NCBI GenBank assembly: GCA_004154925.1
Contig: QJNS01000068.1
Location: 62,001-126,000 of the forward strand
Reading direction: 5' to 3'
DNA: 64,000 nucleotides
Source: Monosporascus cannonballus
Taxonomy: Eukaryota; Ascomycota; Sordariomycetes; Xylariales
The stretch's first letter is position 1. Every line of letters begins with the position of its first letter. Position numbers and translations under genes: made by a program. Under the pieces are notes generated by a model. That model was given only the letters and a program-made list of their open reading frames with translations, was not told the origin of the DNA and searched no databases. Shown in pieces: positions 25,519-36,849 of this stretch.

Positions 25519-25747
25519 TATTACGACCCAATCCAAAATTGGTCGCGAAAACGGTCCGACCTATACAAGAAAGTTACGTAATTTGGATCTCTTTTAGCGT
25601 CAAAATCCAAATAAATCTATATAGAACCAACTAAATCCAATGACATTGGATCTGTAACGATATCAAGATCTAATAGAGATTCAATCAATCTGTAAAGGAT
25701 ATATACGCTCATTAATTCCATAGTTAGATAGCATCAGCTTGCAATAC
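25519..25747 (+). repeat. 3' LTR of the outer Gypsy element, first part
   Basis: It begins TATTACGACCCA after the same purine-rich GGAAAATCG as the inner element and is cut at 25747 by the Copia insertion. The centre (25570-25690) is unrelated to the other LTRs. Confidence 0.75.
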
Positions 25748-25910
25748 TGTCAGATATAAGGGACATCAGTTGTATATGTATTGATGACTAGTTGCAGGTG
25801 CTCTAGAACGCGCACTGCACTTTAAGGTGATCTAGTCTCGAAACATATATATTCCGATCAAAGAGAGTTTTCCGTATATGGGGTGCTAAAGCACCCCCTA
25901 TTAACCGACA
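25748..25910 (-). repeat. 3' LTR of the Copia element
   Basis: 163 bases. The differences I find from the 5' copy are all transitions. It contains the inverted repeat GGGGTGCTAAAGCACCCC (25880-25897). Confidence 0.85.
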
Positions 25911-28900
25911 TACCCCCTTAACACCTTAAAGTATTTACGGTATTAATTATTATAACTTTTAAAGCCATAATTATTCATTTTATTTTTCCTCCAGCAATTA
26001 AATTTTCCTAATTAATTAATTCTTTTTTTGATATTTTTCGTAAGGCGTTTTTCTATTAATCGAAGGTTTTCGTAATATCCATTAATTTTAATTATTTTTT
26101 TGAAATGCTTAAAAGATTTGCATAATAAGACTTCTGTTAAACCGTTAGTTAACATATTGTTTATAAACGTATAATTTATTTTAATTAAATCTCTTTTTAC
26201 GGCTTATCGTAATTAATAATTATATATATTTATATATTAATATTTCGTTATTAATAAGATAATATCGACGTTAATAAGCCATATAATTTATTAATTATTA
26301 TACCATATATTTAACGGTTTTATACATAAAGTAATTTTTAATTTCTTAATTAATTAAAAGTTAAATAAGATTGTTTTTATAATTTACGTAAAAAATAATA
26401 ATTTTATTTTTCTTATAAAAATAATTATTATATTTTACTTATTCGTCTATAATTTTATTATTTTTTAAAATAGTTTTATAACGTAAATTTAAAATTTTTT
26501 TCGATTAGTTATATTATTTGCGAAAATATATTACTTTAAGTATTTAATAAAATTTTATTTCCGAATTATAACGTTAATATTTTAGTTCCGATTAAGTATA
26601 TCATAATTCGGTTAGCAGCTTTATAATATATATTATTAGAGTTTAAGTTAAATCGGGCAAATTAAGATATTATAAAAAATATATCGGATTACGTATTAAT
26701 TATTACGAAAAAAAATAAAACTAATTTTTTTTGGATATTTATTAATAAAGCTTAAATAAGCTATATTAAAATTCGGTAATAATTTAATATTAATTATAAG
26801 TATTTTTAGGAAATTATTTAGATTTTTTAAGTAATAAATTATTTAACCTATTTATAAAGTCGGAATAAAATAACCAGATTTTTTTATTAAATATATTTTT
26901 AATTATTTCGATATTAAGAAATTATTATAATTTCTTATTTTTTATTAAGATATACCGTTTCCGTATTTATTAAATTAATTAATCGACGAAATTTTGTTTT
27001 TTTTCGCAATATATTATAATAATGTGATTAATAAAAAATAAGTATTTTTTAATAAATAAAATAATAAGGTTTATAAGGAACAAAATTAAGTTCTAACTTT
27101 TTAAATATCTTAATAAAATCTTTTTATTATAATAAAGGTAATTTTTATAATCCATATAATATTTTCCTAATTAGGAAAATTTTATTACGTTATAAGTATT
27201 TTAAAAACATTTTTATATATATTTCGTAAAATAAATTAATATTTATAAAAATGTTTATAACGTTATATTATTTAAGTTTTAAGTCGAACTTAGCCGTAAT
27301 TACGATTAAAGTTCGAAATAACCTTTTAATAAAGGTAATTATATATATATTATTATAAGCGGTATTAAACTATTAATTATTTCGTACGATAAAACGGACT
27401 TTATATTTTTAAAATTAATTATATTTATTAAATTTATAAATATATATTTATATATATATAAATCTTAGTTCTTTTTAATAAAAAATTAATTAACGGCTTT
27501 CGAAAATGTATTTCCTTATAACTTTATAAATAAACCTTTTTAGCTTTATGGAATTTTTTCTTTAATAAATATATATTTAACTTTTTATAGCTTTATGGCA
27601 ATAATAATAAATTATATTTATATACCTAATTTTATAACTTAAACACCTTTTTATATATTAAGGTATTATTATTTTTTCGATTAGGATAATACGGATTTCG
27701 AATAATTAACTTTTTTAAACTTTTGTAATCTACCAGGCGGTTATCGTACGTACTTATAAAAAAATTAAACGTCCTATATTAAATATAATTTTTCATATTT
27801 TATATTCGTTTCGAATAATATTTTCTTAATACGGAATATACGGGGAACTTACGTTTATAACTTATAAAATACTTTCGTCTTTTACCGTTATTTTAGGTTA
27901 AATAATATAAGAAAAACTTAGAATTACCTTTATTTTTTCCGTCTGCGCAATAATCATAATAGTTATTAAGATAAACGCTAATAACGATAATAATCTAAAA
28001 AATGGAAATAATTCGAATATAAAGATCGTATAAAAATAATCAATTTTTTGCAAATAAATTTATTTTCTCTTATTCTGTATGTATTTTACGTTAATATTTT
28101 TCTAAAATTATTTTTTCTGCTTAACCGGTAATTAAATTATCTTATTTAGGTTTTTATTTTTTTTATGTATAAATTAAATAATTATCGTTTTTAATTAGAT
28201 ATTTTTATTTGTCGAAATAACTTTTATAACTTTTTATAATATATAAAAAGTTATTTTTTAAATTTTTAATATTATATAAAAAAGGGCCTTTTCGTTAAAT
28301 TATATATCTCGAATAATAATAATTTTATTAATTAATAGGTTCCAAATTTCGTAAATATTTGTAAATTAATAACTTATAAAATAATTAATTTATGTTTTAA
28401 TTTTTAATTTTTAAAGTTTTTACTTTTTTTATGGCGGTAATTATTATAACGTAAGTTATATACCCGTATATTCGTAAGTAAATTTATTAAAATTTTCGAT
28501 TAAACATTATAATACCGTTTTTATACACTAGATAAATATAATAAATTTCGTATAGATTTTGCTAAAAAATATGTATTTAAAAGTATAGTTATATAAGTAT
28601 ACTACCGTTTTAAAAATATATATAATTAAGAATAAAAGTAATATAACGTTATTTCGTATTATAGTCGCTTTTTCCTTAATTATATCCTTTAAACGTTTTA
28701 CACCTCCGTTTTAAACCTGGATATATACTATTAAAAGTTTAAATCTGATATTAAAAAAAGCGATTAAAATATATTTCGAAATTAATATTTTTTCAAAATT
28801 TCGTTATCGCATTTAATTACTTATAAAAAAACCTTATCTTAATTTTTTAAGATTTTTAGGAAATATCAAAATATTACAATTAATATATTTCGTTTTCGGT

Positions 28901-31081
28901 TTTTAAAATAAATATCCTAAATAAAACCTAAATATTTATTAATAGCAAATATAACGTATTTATATTCTTTAAGGTTTTTGTTTCAAATTTGTAAAATTAA
29001 TAATAATTTTTTATCTTAATCAGAATATTTGTTTTTTTGGTTTGCGGTATATTAGCCTTTTAGCTTTCGCCTTATTATATATTTAATATTTAATTATTAT
29101 AAAACCTTTTAAACGAACTCCTTTCTTATAAAATTATAACTAAATAATTATTTTAAAACCTAAATAACCTAATTTTAGGTGCCATATAATACTGTTATTA
29201 ATCTTTAATAATTTTGTTATTATTAAATTAACATTTTATTTATAAGTAATTAAAATTATATAAAATATTATTACGTTAATATTTTCGATAATAAATTAAT
29301 TAAATTTATTTATTAACGTAATAATTACCTAATTATACTTATTTCGAATACAGTTATTAATTTCTTTATTATTTTATTAATATCTTTTTTTAAAAACTGC
29401 TGGAATAATACCAAATTACATACGAAATTTTCGCAATAAGTTACGTCGTATAAATATAACGCTTTCGTACCGCTAAGGTTTCGAAAAATTACATTAACCT
29501 TTCCGTACCCCTTAATCGAGACGAAATTGTTATTTGCATATACCCCGTTATCTTGTACGGTAAATCTAAAGTTCAAAAATCTGCTAATTAGGTTAAAAAT
29601 ATATATCGTAAATCTTAAATTTAAAATAGTTAAATTCCTTAAAGGGTAAAATAAAGTATTTATGGCGTTACGTTAATTAATAATTAAAAAATATGCTAAT
29701 ATTCGTATTATTCTTTTTAAAAATTAATTTATCTTTTATATAATAAGTTTTTTTATAGTTTTCGATAAGCCGTCGATTTTTTTTTAAAAATATTAATCGG
29801 CGGAGATTCGTCCTTAAATATATATTATTACTTTATCGTTAAAACGGAAACTTTCTAAGGCTTTCCTAAAAATATATAATAATAATTAAATAAAATATAA
29901 TAATTAATTAAGTACGTTTTATAACGGATACCTTATAAATTTAATTTTTAACGCTTTCGTTTATTATTTTTTCGGTCCGTATAAAAACTTTTATGGCTAT
30001 CTTATTTCGGCTTACGGCTTAAGGTTTTTTCTTACAGTTAAAGGTTAATATTTTTAAGATCTTCCTAATTACGATCGTCCTAATTAGGGAAATTTACAAA
30101 TATCCTGTAAAACGTTAAAAACGTTATATTGATATTTCGTAATATAAATATGGGATAGGCTATAATTTAATAATCCAAAAAGTTAATTGCCGTTTTTTAA
30201 AAATTAATCGTATTATTGTCGTTCTCGGCCTTTTTTACTATCTAGAAAATAGTAATCCATATTTTAATTATAAGGGCTAATATTATATATAAATCGTTAA
30301 CCTATATAATTATCGTTTTTATTTTTAGAATATTATGTTATTATCCTAAAGCCATAATCTTTTATCATTTTACGATTTATTCGTTTAACTTTTTGCTAAA
30401 TTTTAAAGCTTATTTTAACGTTTCTCAATATTTTCGTTAAATATTAATTAAAATTTTATTATCGTATACCTTGTCGGATTCGCCTAAATTAACGTATTAT
30501 TTTTATAAGTTTTTTTCTAAAAAAAGCTAATTTTTTTAATTGCTAGAAATACCAACTTTAAGATTTATTTCGTAAGGTCGTTAATGTTTTTACGAAAAGT
30601 ATCGTATTTCCGATTTTTGTAAATATACGCCGTAAAATTCTGATTATAGGCTTATTTGCTTTCGGTTATTATTTTAAAGGTATTCGTTAAGTAATTAGTA
30701 TAATCGATTTTTTCGATAACTTTTCCGAAAAATATAAATATGGACGAAAACCCGCTTAAAATATTAATTCGTATCGTATAACGAATTCGTTTTTTTGGAT
30801 AAAAAATTATATTAAGTTTTATAGGTTTAATAAGTTATTAAAAGTTCTAATTAAGATCGATATAATCCCAAATATCGAACGCATATGCTTTAAATTAAAA
30901 TTCGCTTTTAAAACGATTTTAGTTCTTGGGTCCCTTATAAATAACGGAGGACGTTAACGGTACGATTATTATTATTATTATTGGCGTATTTCGATAATTA
31001 TAAATAATATACAATTTATATTATTTTAATAACAGCTAATTAATTAATATATGCCTTAATTAAATAAATCAGATTTTTAAT

Positions 31082-31244
31082 TATTAAATATAAGGAACAT
31101 TAATTATATATATATTGATAACTAGTTGCAGGTGCTCTAGAACGCGCACTGTACTTTAAGGTGATCTAGTCCCGGAACATATATGTTCCGATCAGAGGGA
31201 GTTTTCCGTATATGGGGTGCTAGAGCACCCCCTACTAGCCGACA
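31082..31244 (-). repeat. 5' LTR of the Copia element
   Basis: 163 bases. It contains the perfect 16-base palindrome GGAACATATATGTTCC (31174-31189) and the hairpin GGGGTGCTAGAGCACCCC (31214-31231). Confidence 0.85.
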
Positions 31245-31249
31245 AATAC

Positions 31250-31405
31250 TTATCAATACCAATTGCTTGCAATACGACTTCTGCACCCTTGGTATTAAGA
31301 GACGTAACTAAGTTACCTTATTGCTACAAAGTTCCACGATACTTCTGCCAACATAAACCCGTACGACTAAGGTTTAATAGTTGATTAAACCGCCTAGCCG
31401 TCACA
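31250..31405 (+). repeat. 3' LTR of the outer Gypsy element, second part
   Basis: It continues the LTR after the Copia element and ends CCGTCACA at 31405. It is among the least mutated stretches of the block. Confidence 0.75.
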
Positions 31406-31987
31406 TAAAGTTATTAAGCGTTTAAAGCCTATAAAAGCTGGCGATTAGATCTTAATTAATAGTTATATTAAAAAGCAGCTTATTATAAAAAGATAGCGTG
31501 AAGCTAAATAGCCTAAATAGCTTTATTTTATCAAGAAATACGTTGTTGCATTGTTAAAAGATTTTGGAATATATAGGTTACTATGATTTTAAGTGTGTTT
31601 TCCTTACTTATTGTTAAGGTTATTCATTATATAAGGTTCGAGGTTAGATCTTGCTGAATTTATATAGCGCGTATAAGATTTAGTAATGTCTTAGTCTCTA
31701 ACCTGATCTTATTGCCGATCTTATCGCCGATATAAACTGGTTTTCTTAACTGATTTAATCTAATTAGCTTAGCTTAATTAATATAATTTAATCGTTAATT
31801 TAATTCATTATTAAATTAAGTAATAATTGATATAATATAATAATTTAATATATAAAACGATTTTGATTATTTTAAAAGTAGTAAATTATTTAAATAATTA
31901 TGTGTTTATTTATATAGATCGTAAGTTGATGGCTTAATTGCATTTAGTAAATGTAATATACATACAGTGGGGTAGCTCTACTAAAAA
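31406..31987. mobile_element. Unassigned RIP-affected repeat DNA, right part
   Basis: 580 bases between the end of the outer Gypsy LTR and the right inverted repeat. It is less AT-biased than the retroelements. It shares direct short motifs with the left part (CTTAACTGAT, CTGATCTTATT). No frame is open. It may be the 3' part of the bracketing DNA element. Confidence 0.4.
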
Positions 31988-32015
31988 TTTGGGTTTTGTC
32001 GCAGTGATCCCTGTG
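31988..32015 (-). repeat. Right terminal inverted repeat of the AT-rich block
   Basis: Reverse-complement partner of 10316-10343 with one mismatch (CAGGG against CAGAG at the tip). It lies exactly where base composition returns to normal. Confidence 0.75.
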
Positions 32016-32998
32016 CTGCACCCTAGCCTTTATGAAATCATAGGCCCTTGGGCAGGCTTCTTACTGTTTCCTACTTAAGCAGCCTCTAGTGGATAGAGCT
32101 AAATCGCGGGGTAATAGGGCGTGGTCCGGCCGCCGAAGACGTCTATCATTTTGGGACATGAGTACCAAACAACTTGAGCAGTATATCAGATCTTCAAGAA
32201 GACAAAACGATCATTGTTATATATTGCCTGCTGTGCACGATTTGCGGTTTATCTGGATGGCTTTGGTTATATACTAGCACATTAAGCGGAAGATTGCTGC
32301 CCTGATATATAATTCCAACTCGGTTACAGTCACATACAGATCTCTTTACCGACCTGCACAGCTAGCTAATCTTTTGTACCCCCATGGCTTGCATTATCCA
32401 GATCATCACCGGCACAACGCAGCCGCCATCCTGCAAAGCTCGGGACCTTCGCTTTATTTGTGCGATAAGCAACCTGGAAATGCTGGATTCCGTGAAGCGC
32501 ATGCTACAACAGGATGCAAAAAGGGTCACCATGGATGGCTGCCCATGCTCATGCTGGCCATCCGTCCAAAGCCGTGCCTTTGTCTATAGCCCCGAACATG
32601 TGTCCCGGCCGGCGGTTGACGGCACTTATTGTACGCGAACGACTTGTGAGCGTTAGTCTGGAATATATCCTTTTGCAAACACACGATTATCCTTTCTGTC
32701 TGTATAAAGACTCTGATGCAGGCCAGTATGCTTACCGATTAGATGAAGCCTCATGGAGTTGCTCAAGCGATTCTCCTGCTGCCTATACTGTATACGTGGG
32801 TTGCGATAACTGCTGACAGGCTCGATACTAGAGTATGAGTACTGCTGACGGTGCGGCCTTCAGCTCGCTTCCTACTGCACCGATCAGTGATCAAACTTCT
32901 GACAACCTCATCATTGAAGCATACTGCATAGACCAGCATTATTCCACAGTGCAGTGGAACTCTACGGTCGCCTTCTTCTTGTATAGGTACTATTCATT
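32016..32998. other. Non-coding or decayed sequence next to the transposon block
   Basis: Normal-GC sequence with several overlapping plus-strand frames of 60-100 codons (32089-32816). None shows a domain, a plausible splice path, or continuity with its neighbours. I call no gene. Confidence 0.5.
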
Positions 32999-34143
32999 AT
33001 GGCTTGGTCTTCAGCTATACTCCTCGCTGTCCAGGCTTTCTGGGCAGCATTTGGCTTGGCAGGAGTACCCATCCTTCTCATGAGACAGCACGGCAGAACA
33101 GCTTCCACATCTTCCACTCGATCCATTCTGCTATGCGGCAATGGGGGTTCATCACTGAATCACAACGGGATGGCGATGATTCCAGCCACCGTACCCAAGG
33201 GTAGTCTGTTTTACCACGGGACCCACCGAAATCTCACTGCTGGGCCGCCGCCTGTTCGGAATGGCTCGCCTTCGAAATTGAGCACTCTGAGGGCTTTGTC
33301 GTCACCGACTAGGGCTACGACGGAATCATCCGGATGGAGATTGGGTTCAAAATTGTATATTGCAACTTCACCTCGGGACTAAACCTCCTCAGCCTCCTGC
33401 GACAACCCTTCTTCGACCAGCCCGAGGGACTGGCCAACCCGGCCCGCGGTCTGTTCTAGTTCACGCGCGCGCGATAACCCACCGATATGACGGCTTCGAC
33501 TCGGGTAGGGTGAAGCTGGACTTCTCGAGGATGGTCTCTGCGTACTTCTATCCGATCAACATCACGGACCCGGACCCAATATGGGGAACGGCTGGCATTA
33601 ATGAGATCTTCGTCTGTCGACCCTGAGCAACTCGTGTCGGAGATATACAATGCGACAAACACTCATTACGAGTATCCCGAACCACCAGACGATGTCAATA
33701 TTAGAGAAGACTCAGCGAGAGACACCCAGGCTCGAGAAGGACGTATAAATCACTATCTGCAGCCTATCAAACTGTATGGAGAGTCGTCTACGGAAGAGGA
33801 TGCTCTGCTTCACACGGCAATCGTCGCAGTCATGACGCGCATCTGTGAAACTCTCTTTGAGGCGCGAACACTTATCAGGGATGCTCAACTACTTACATCT
33901 CATCATTCTGAAATGACGGAAGAGTATAAAGTTGGGCTAGGAGAAGGGGTCGCGAGATCACAAAAGCTCATCATGGGGTTGGCGGATGATCTGCAGTGGA
34001 CTGACTAGAAGACGTGCTGCGGATGCGCCGTCGATGAGATCTGCTTCGTGGCCATGTGGCCCTACGGACACCCGGTTGACCACTACCACCCAAGATGTCT
34101 TAAGAGGCAGACTTCGAACGGCTCTTTGGAGTACAACTACTGA
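32999..34143 (+). pseudogene. Decayed copy of an uncharacterised fungal secreted/membrane-type protein
   Basis: The start encodes a hydrophobic leader (MAWSSAILLAVQAFWAAFGL). Next come YHGTHRN, then in another frame EWLAFEIEHSEGF, GYDGIIRMEIGF, and in a third RYDGFDSGRVKLDF. The first frame returns for 33601-34143 with SQKLIMGLADDLQWTD and a Cys-rich tail (KTCCGCAVDEIC). This motif order resembles a family of uncharacterised Sordariomycete proteins, from memory, so not verified. Damage: TAG codons at 33310, 33457 and 34006, frame changes near 33240 and between 33460 and 33600, and apparent loss of a central segment after EGFVV. The 34006 TAG separates QWTD from the Cys-rich tail in the same frame, and fits a TGG-to-TAG transition. 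It lies 1 kb from the RIP block. Confidence 0.6.
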
Positions 34144-35140
34144 TTTCCAGATGGCATCATCAAGAGCAAGCTTAACAAACCCCTTTGAATTTCAACGGCT
34201 GAATTCGGGGCTACGTCCTCACTAGGGTGTATTTGAAACCTGATCGATGATTCATATAGTGGATTTTCTGATGTCGACTAGAAGAGCACGTGCCTTGTCC
34301 AGAGCACACGATGCAGCTCTCAACGCGGGATGGCATGGCTGTAAGACATCGTCTAGCGGGCCCATTCACCAATTCCCGGGTAGCTGTGCGTCTTGAAGCC
34401 GGACATGATGGTCTTGATTAGGGTAATGCTCTATATACTAAAGTTCGCTTGGGTGAATTTCAGTGGCACTGATGAGTTTCTGTCCCCGGCATTATAGGCC
34501 TGGGTTGTAATGGGCTTTGATACATGTCTAACCCTCTCCGTACGGATACAGAGAGTCATTCTCGGGTGTGACGCGCTATGAGGGATGCTTATGAAACATA
34601 ACGTAGTCATCCCTCCATACCGATATGTCGCCCACTTCGAATAAGGCTGTGACAACCTACCTGCCCAGATCATATGAGTCTCCGGCACGTGGTGAACTCT
34701 TCGACGTGTGCCCCAGCCGATTCCCGCCTTCACGGGTACCCGTGTGCGACCGGTGTCCCCCCGGTTCGGACCGTCATCGGCCGTCTGCCCCACTTGGTAT
34801 AGCGCCAAGGCTGTGGGGATGATGTCAAGTTGGACCGGGAGAACTTAAAGAACCAAATTATACAATCACATATAACAAACAGGGTGGAGGCCCGATCCGC
34901 CAAATGGTCCAGAGGCGTTGATACATACGGGAGGCGTCTGCCTCACTCTCTTCTGTTGGCATCGTGGTCTATCCTGCCTGTATTACTGCATCGTTCCCCA
35001 AAGTACGCATGCATCGTGCGTAGTACCTGAATGACCCCCTTTACACGGTATGTACTTACTGAATCGAACCTTAATTATACCTTTATCGTCGGCCCCAAAA
35101 GAAGCTAACAATCCGGCGAGAGAAAACCATAAGCCAGCCC
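34144..35140. other. Intergenic region, convergent decayed genes
   Basis: One kb between the ends of the two pseudogenes. Open frames on both strands (34431-34822) lack any recognisable domain. Nothing is called. Confidence 0.5.
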
Positions 35141-36849
35141 TTAGGCGTTGTTCGCGAGAACACTGTGCCCTACCTCTCGGAACTGGGTCCCAGCGTCATC
35201 CTCCTTGTCCTTGTTCACGTCCTTCAAAGCATCCTCCATGATGCTGGTTTTGAAGGCCCTGAAGTTGCGCACCGAGACCCGGTTCGCGAACAGCTCGTCG
35301 ATCTCCTCTAGCGTGCAGCCCTTCGTCTCAGGCAGAAAGAGGTAGAAGAACACGAAGCAGCAGAAGTTCGAGCCCGCCCAGATGTAGCCGTACTTGGCTC
35401 CCTGCAATATGACCGGACTTAGTTCCGTCTCCCAGACTGAAAGATAGGAGGGGGGAAACTACTGACCCAATCCAGGTTCTCAGGGTTGATAAAATACGGC
35501 GAGCAGAATCCGGTGAGCCAGGCGAGGAAGTAGCCGAGACTGGTGGCGGAGCCGACGGACCAGGACCGCAGCCGCGTGCTGACGAGCTCGGTGGCGGCCG
35601 GGTAGCTCGCGTCGCCGACGAAGGCGTTGTAACTCCAGATGAACAGGGCGATGAAGGCGATGACGCAGCGGCGGGCGGCCGCCGTCCCGGAGGCCGCCGT
35701 CGCGGACACGGCGAGGCCGAGCATGACGCAGCCCTGGACGGCGGCGCCCGTCATGAGGACGGTGCGGCGGCCCATGACGTGCCGCATCAGGTAGATGCCG
35801 AGATTGACGCCAATGAGTCCCAGGCACGTGTTCATGACCGAGTACTTGAACGCGTCGTCCACCGACACGCCCGCCACAACCATGAAGTACGTCGCGTAGC
35901 TGATGACGAACCAAGCACCGGACCCCGTCTGCGTCGCGATGACCCCGCAGCACAGGAGCGTTCGTCTCAGCTCGGTCCCTGACGTCTGCGTGAGTATGAT
36001 GAGTTGCGGGAAGTATTTCGGGGGAGGGGATTTGAGTGCATGATTGCAAACCTCTGAACATATCTAGCGGGCCGACTGAACTAGCCGTCCGTTTCTCCTC
36101 GTCGATGCCCTTGACCATTTCGACCCATTCCAACTGGAGCTCTTCGCCCTGCATGGAATTTCCCCTTAAAGTTTCTAGGGCCTTCCTAGCTGCTTCTTCG
36201 TTACCCCTGTGAAGGAGATACCGGGGCGATTCGGGAACGAAAGAAGAGCACTAGAGCGAGCAGCGTTGGGACTATGAACAAACTCGCCAGGGGTATCTGA
36301 TACGAAAGTCTGTCCATGCGGCGCTTTGTCGCATTTGTGACTGCAGCCCCTACTATGCTGCCGATATTCACCCACTCCGAAAACATAGCCACCTATTGAC
36401 GACTAGGGTGAGTAAGGTATTCCATTCCCAAGTCGAAAGATAGTTCGAGAATATGAGCCCGAAGAAGTGGGCGAACGCTCCTGCAACAAGCGAAGAGAGG
36501 AAGGCGCCCAGAGTCAGGAGCGAGCCGATCAGCTGTTGGAACGTCCTCTACGAAGCTCTTCAGTCGGTGTCGCTTGAGCCCAGGTCCCGAGACTTACCTC
36601 AATCGCATAACCCCCTGACTGGCTGGGATCTTCGTATCCGAACACCACCAGAAACCCCGGCATAGGCTGGAGAGAGGCCATGACGCTCGAGTCGAGACCG
36701 TACTGCATGTTGGCCACCGCCACCGCAGCGCAGATGAGCAGGCATTTCCAATTGGACCACAGGGACGTCTCGGGCAGCCCGGTAACCTTTGCCATCTTGT
36801 TATCGAGAAGGCAGCTCAGTGCAAGGATTCGAGGAATGCGAGAATGCAT
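35141..36849 (-). pseudogene. MFS sugar transporter with internal deletion and frameshift
   Basis: Fungal hexose/lactose-permease type of the major facilitator superfamily. Exon 1 runs from ATG 36849 (or 36795, MAKVTGLPETS) to 36598 and encodes helix 1 and GFLVVFGYEDPSQSGG. After an intron (36597-36548) the frame gives LIGSLLTLGAFLSSLVAG. The family's GRK loop and helices 2-4 are then missing, and the frame reaches FSEWVNIGSIVG only after a TAG and a frame change (around 36455-36385). A further extra base near 36240 separates LALVLFF from the expected PESPRYLLHRG frame. The second half is well kept: exons to about 36053, then about 35987-35465, then 35403-35141, with MGRR, YFLAWLTGFCSPYF and PETKGCTLEEIDELF. 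The loss of three helices makes a working carrier very unlikely. Confidence 0.75.

Larger units (their letters stand above)
25748..31244 (-). mobile_element. Ty1/Copia retrotransposon inserted in the Gypsy LTR, RIP-inactivated
   Basis: It is 5,497 bases long with two 163-base LTRs (25748-25910 and 31082-31244) that begin TGTC and end GACA, and a target duplication AATAC (25743-25747 and 31245-31249). Orientation is minus. The purine-rich AAGGGGGTA (complement of 25911-25919) adjoins the LTR at the left, as expected just before a 3' LTR. A frame on the minus strand (29325-29576) resembles the Copia protease/pre-integrase junction (SIKGYGKVNVI, then LYDVTYCENFVCNLV). That frame lies about 1.6 kb from the right-hand 5' LTR, the expected distance. 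The internal region is heavily AT-biased with no intact frame. Confidence 0.88.
12131..31405 (+). mobile_element. Outer, older Ty3/Gypsy chromodomain retroelement, interrupted twice
   Basis: Its parts are: LTR 12131-12532, internal start 12533-12821, internal remainder 19708-25518, and 3' LTR 25519-25747 plus 31250-31405. Joined, the internal part is 6,100 bases against 6,105 in the inner element, which strongly supports this assembly. Reverse transcriptase remnants include YFDDIIIF near 22635-22660. A chromodomain remnant lies near 24790-24880. All frames carry many stops. The flanking five bases (TTTTT and TAAAG) do not match, so the two LTRs may come from different insertions. Confidence 0.75.
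10318..32013. mobile_element. 21.7-kb AT-rich, RIP-mutated transposon nest bounded by a terminal inverted repeat
   Basis: Base composition drops sharply just inside 10345 and recovers just before 31988. No open frame over about 115 codons survives. Homologous copies inside differ mainly by C/T and G/A exchanges, the signature of RIP. The block holds two Gypsy elements, one Copia element, and flanking pieces at 10345-12130 and 31406-31987 that I cannot assign. The edges of the AT-rich composition coincide with a 28-base inverted repeat ending in CAG(A/G)G. Confidence 0.85.

Noticed and set aside
10345..31987. Whether the AT-rich block is a centromere or a mitochondrial insertion
   Set aside because: Resolved LTRs, target duplications and transition-type decay explain it as RIP-mutated transposons; no mitochondrial gene is seen. 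A centromeric location cannot be tested from sequence alone.
32089..32816. Overlapping plus-strand frames next to the AT-rich block
   Set aside because: No homology I can recognise and no way to splice them into one reading; possibly further decayed gene sequence.
34431..34808. 125-codon minus-strand frame
   Set aside because: Sequence is not protein-like in a family sense and lies between two pseudogene ends.
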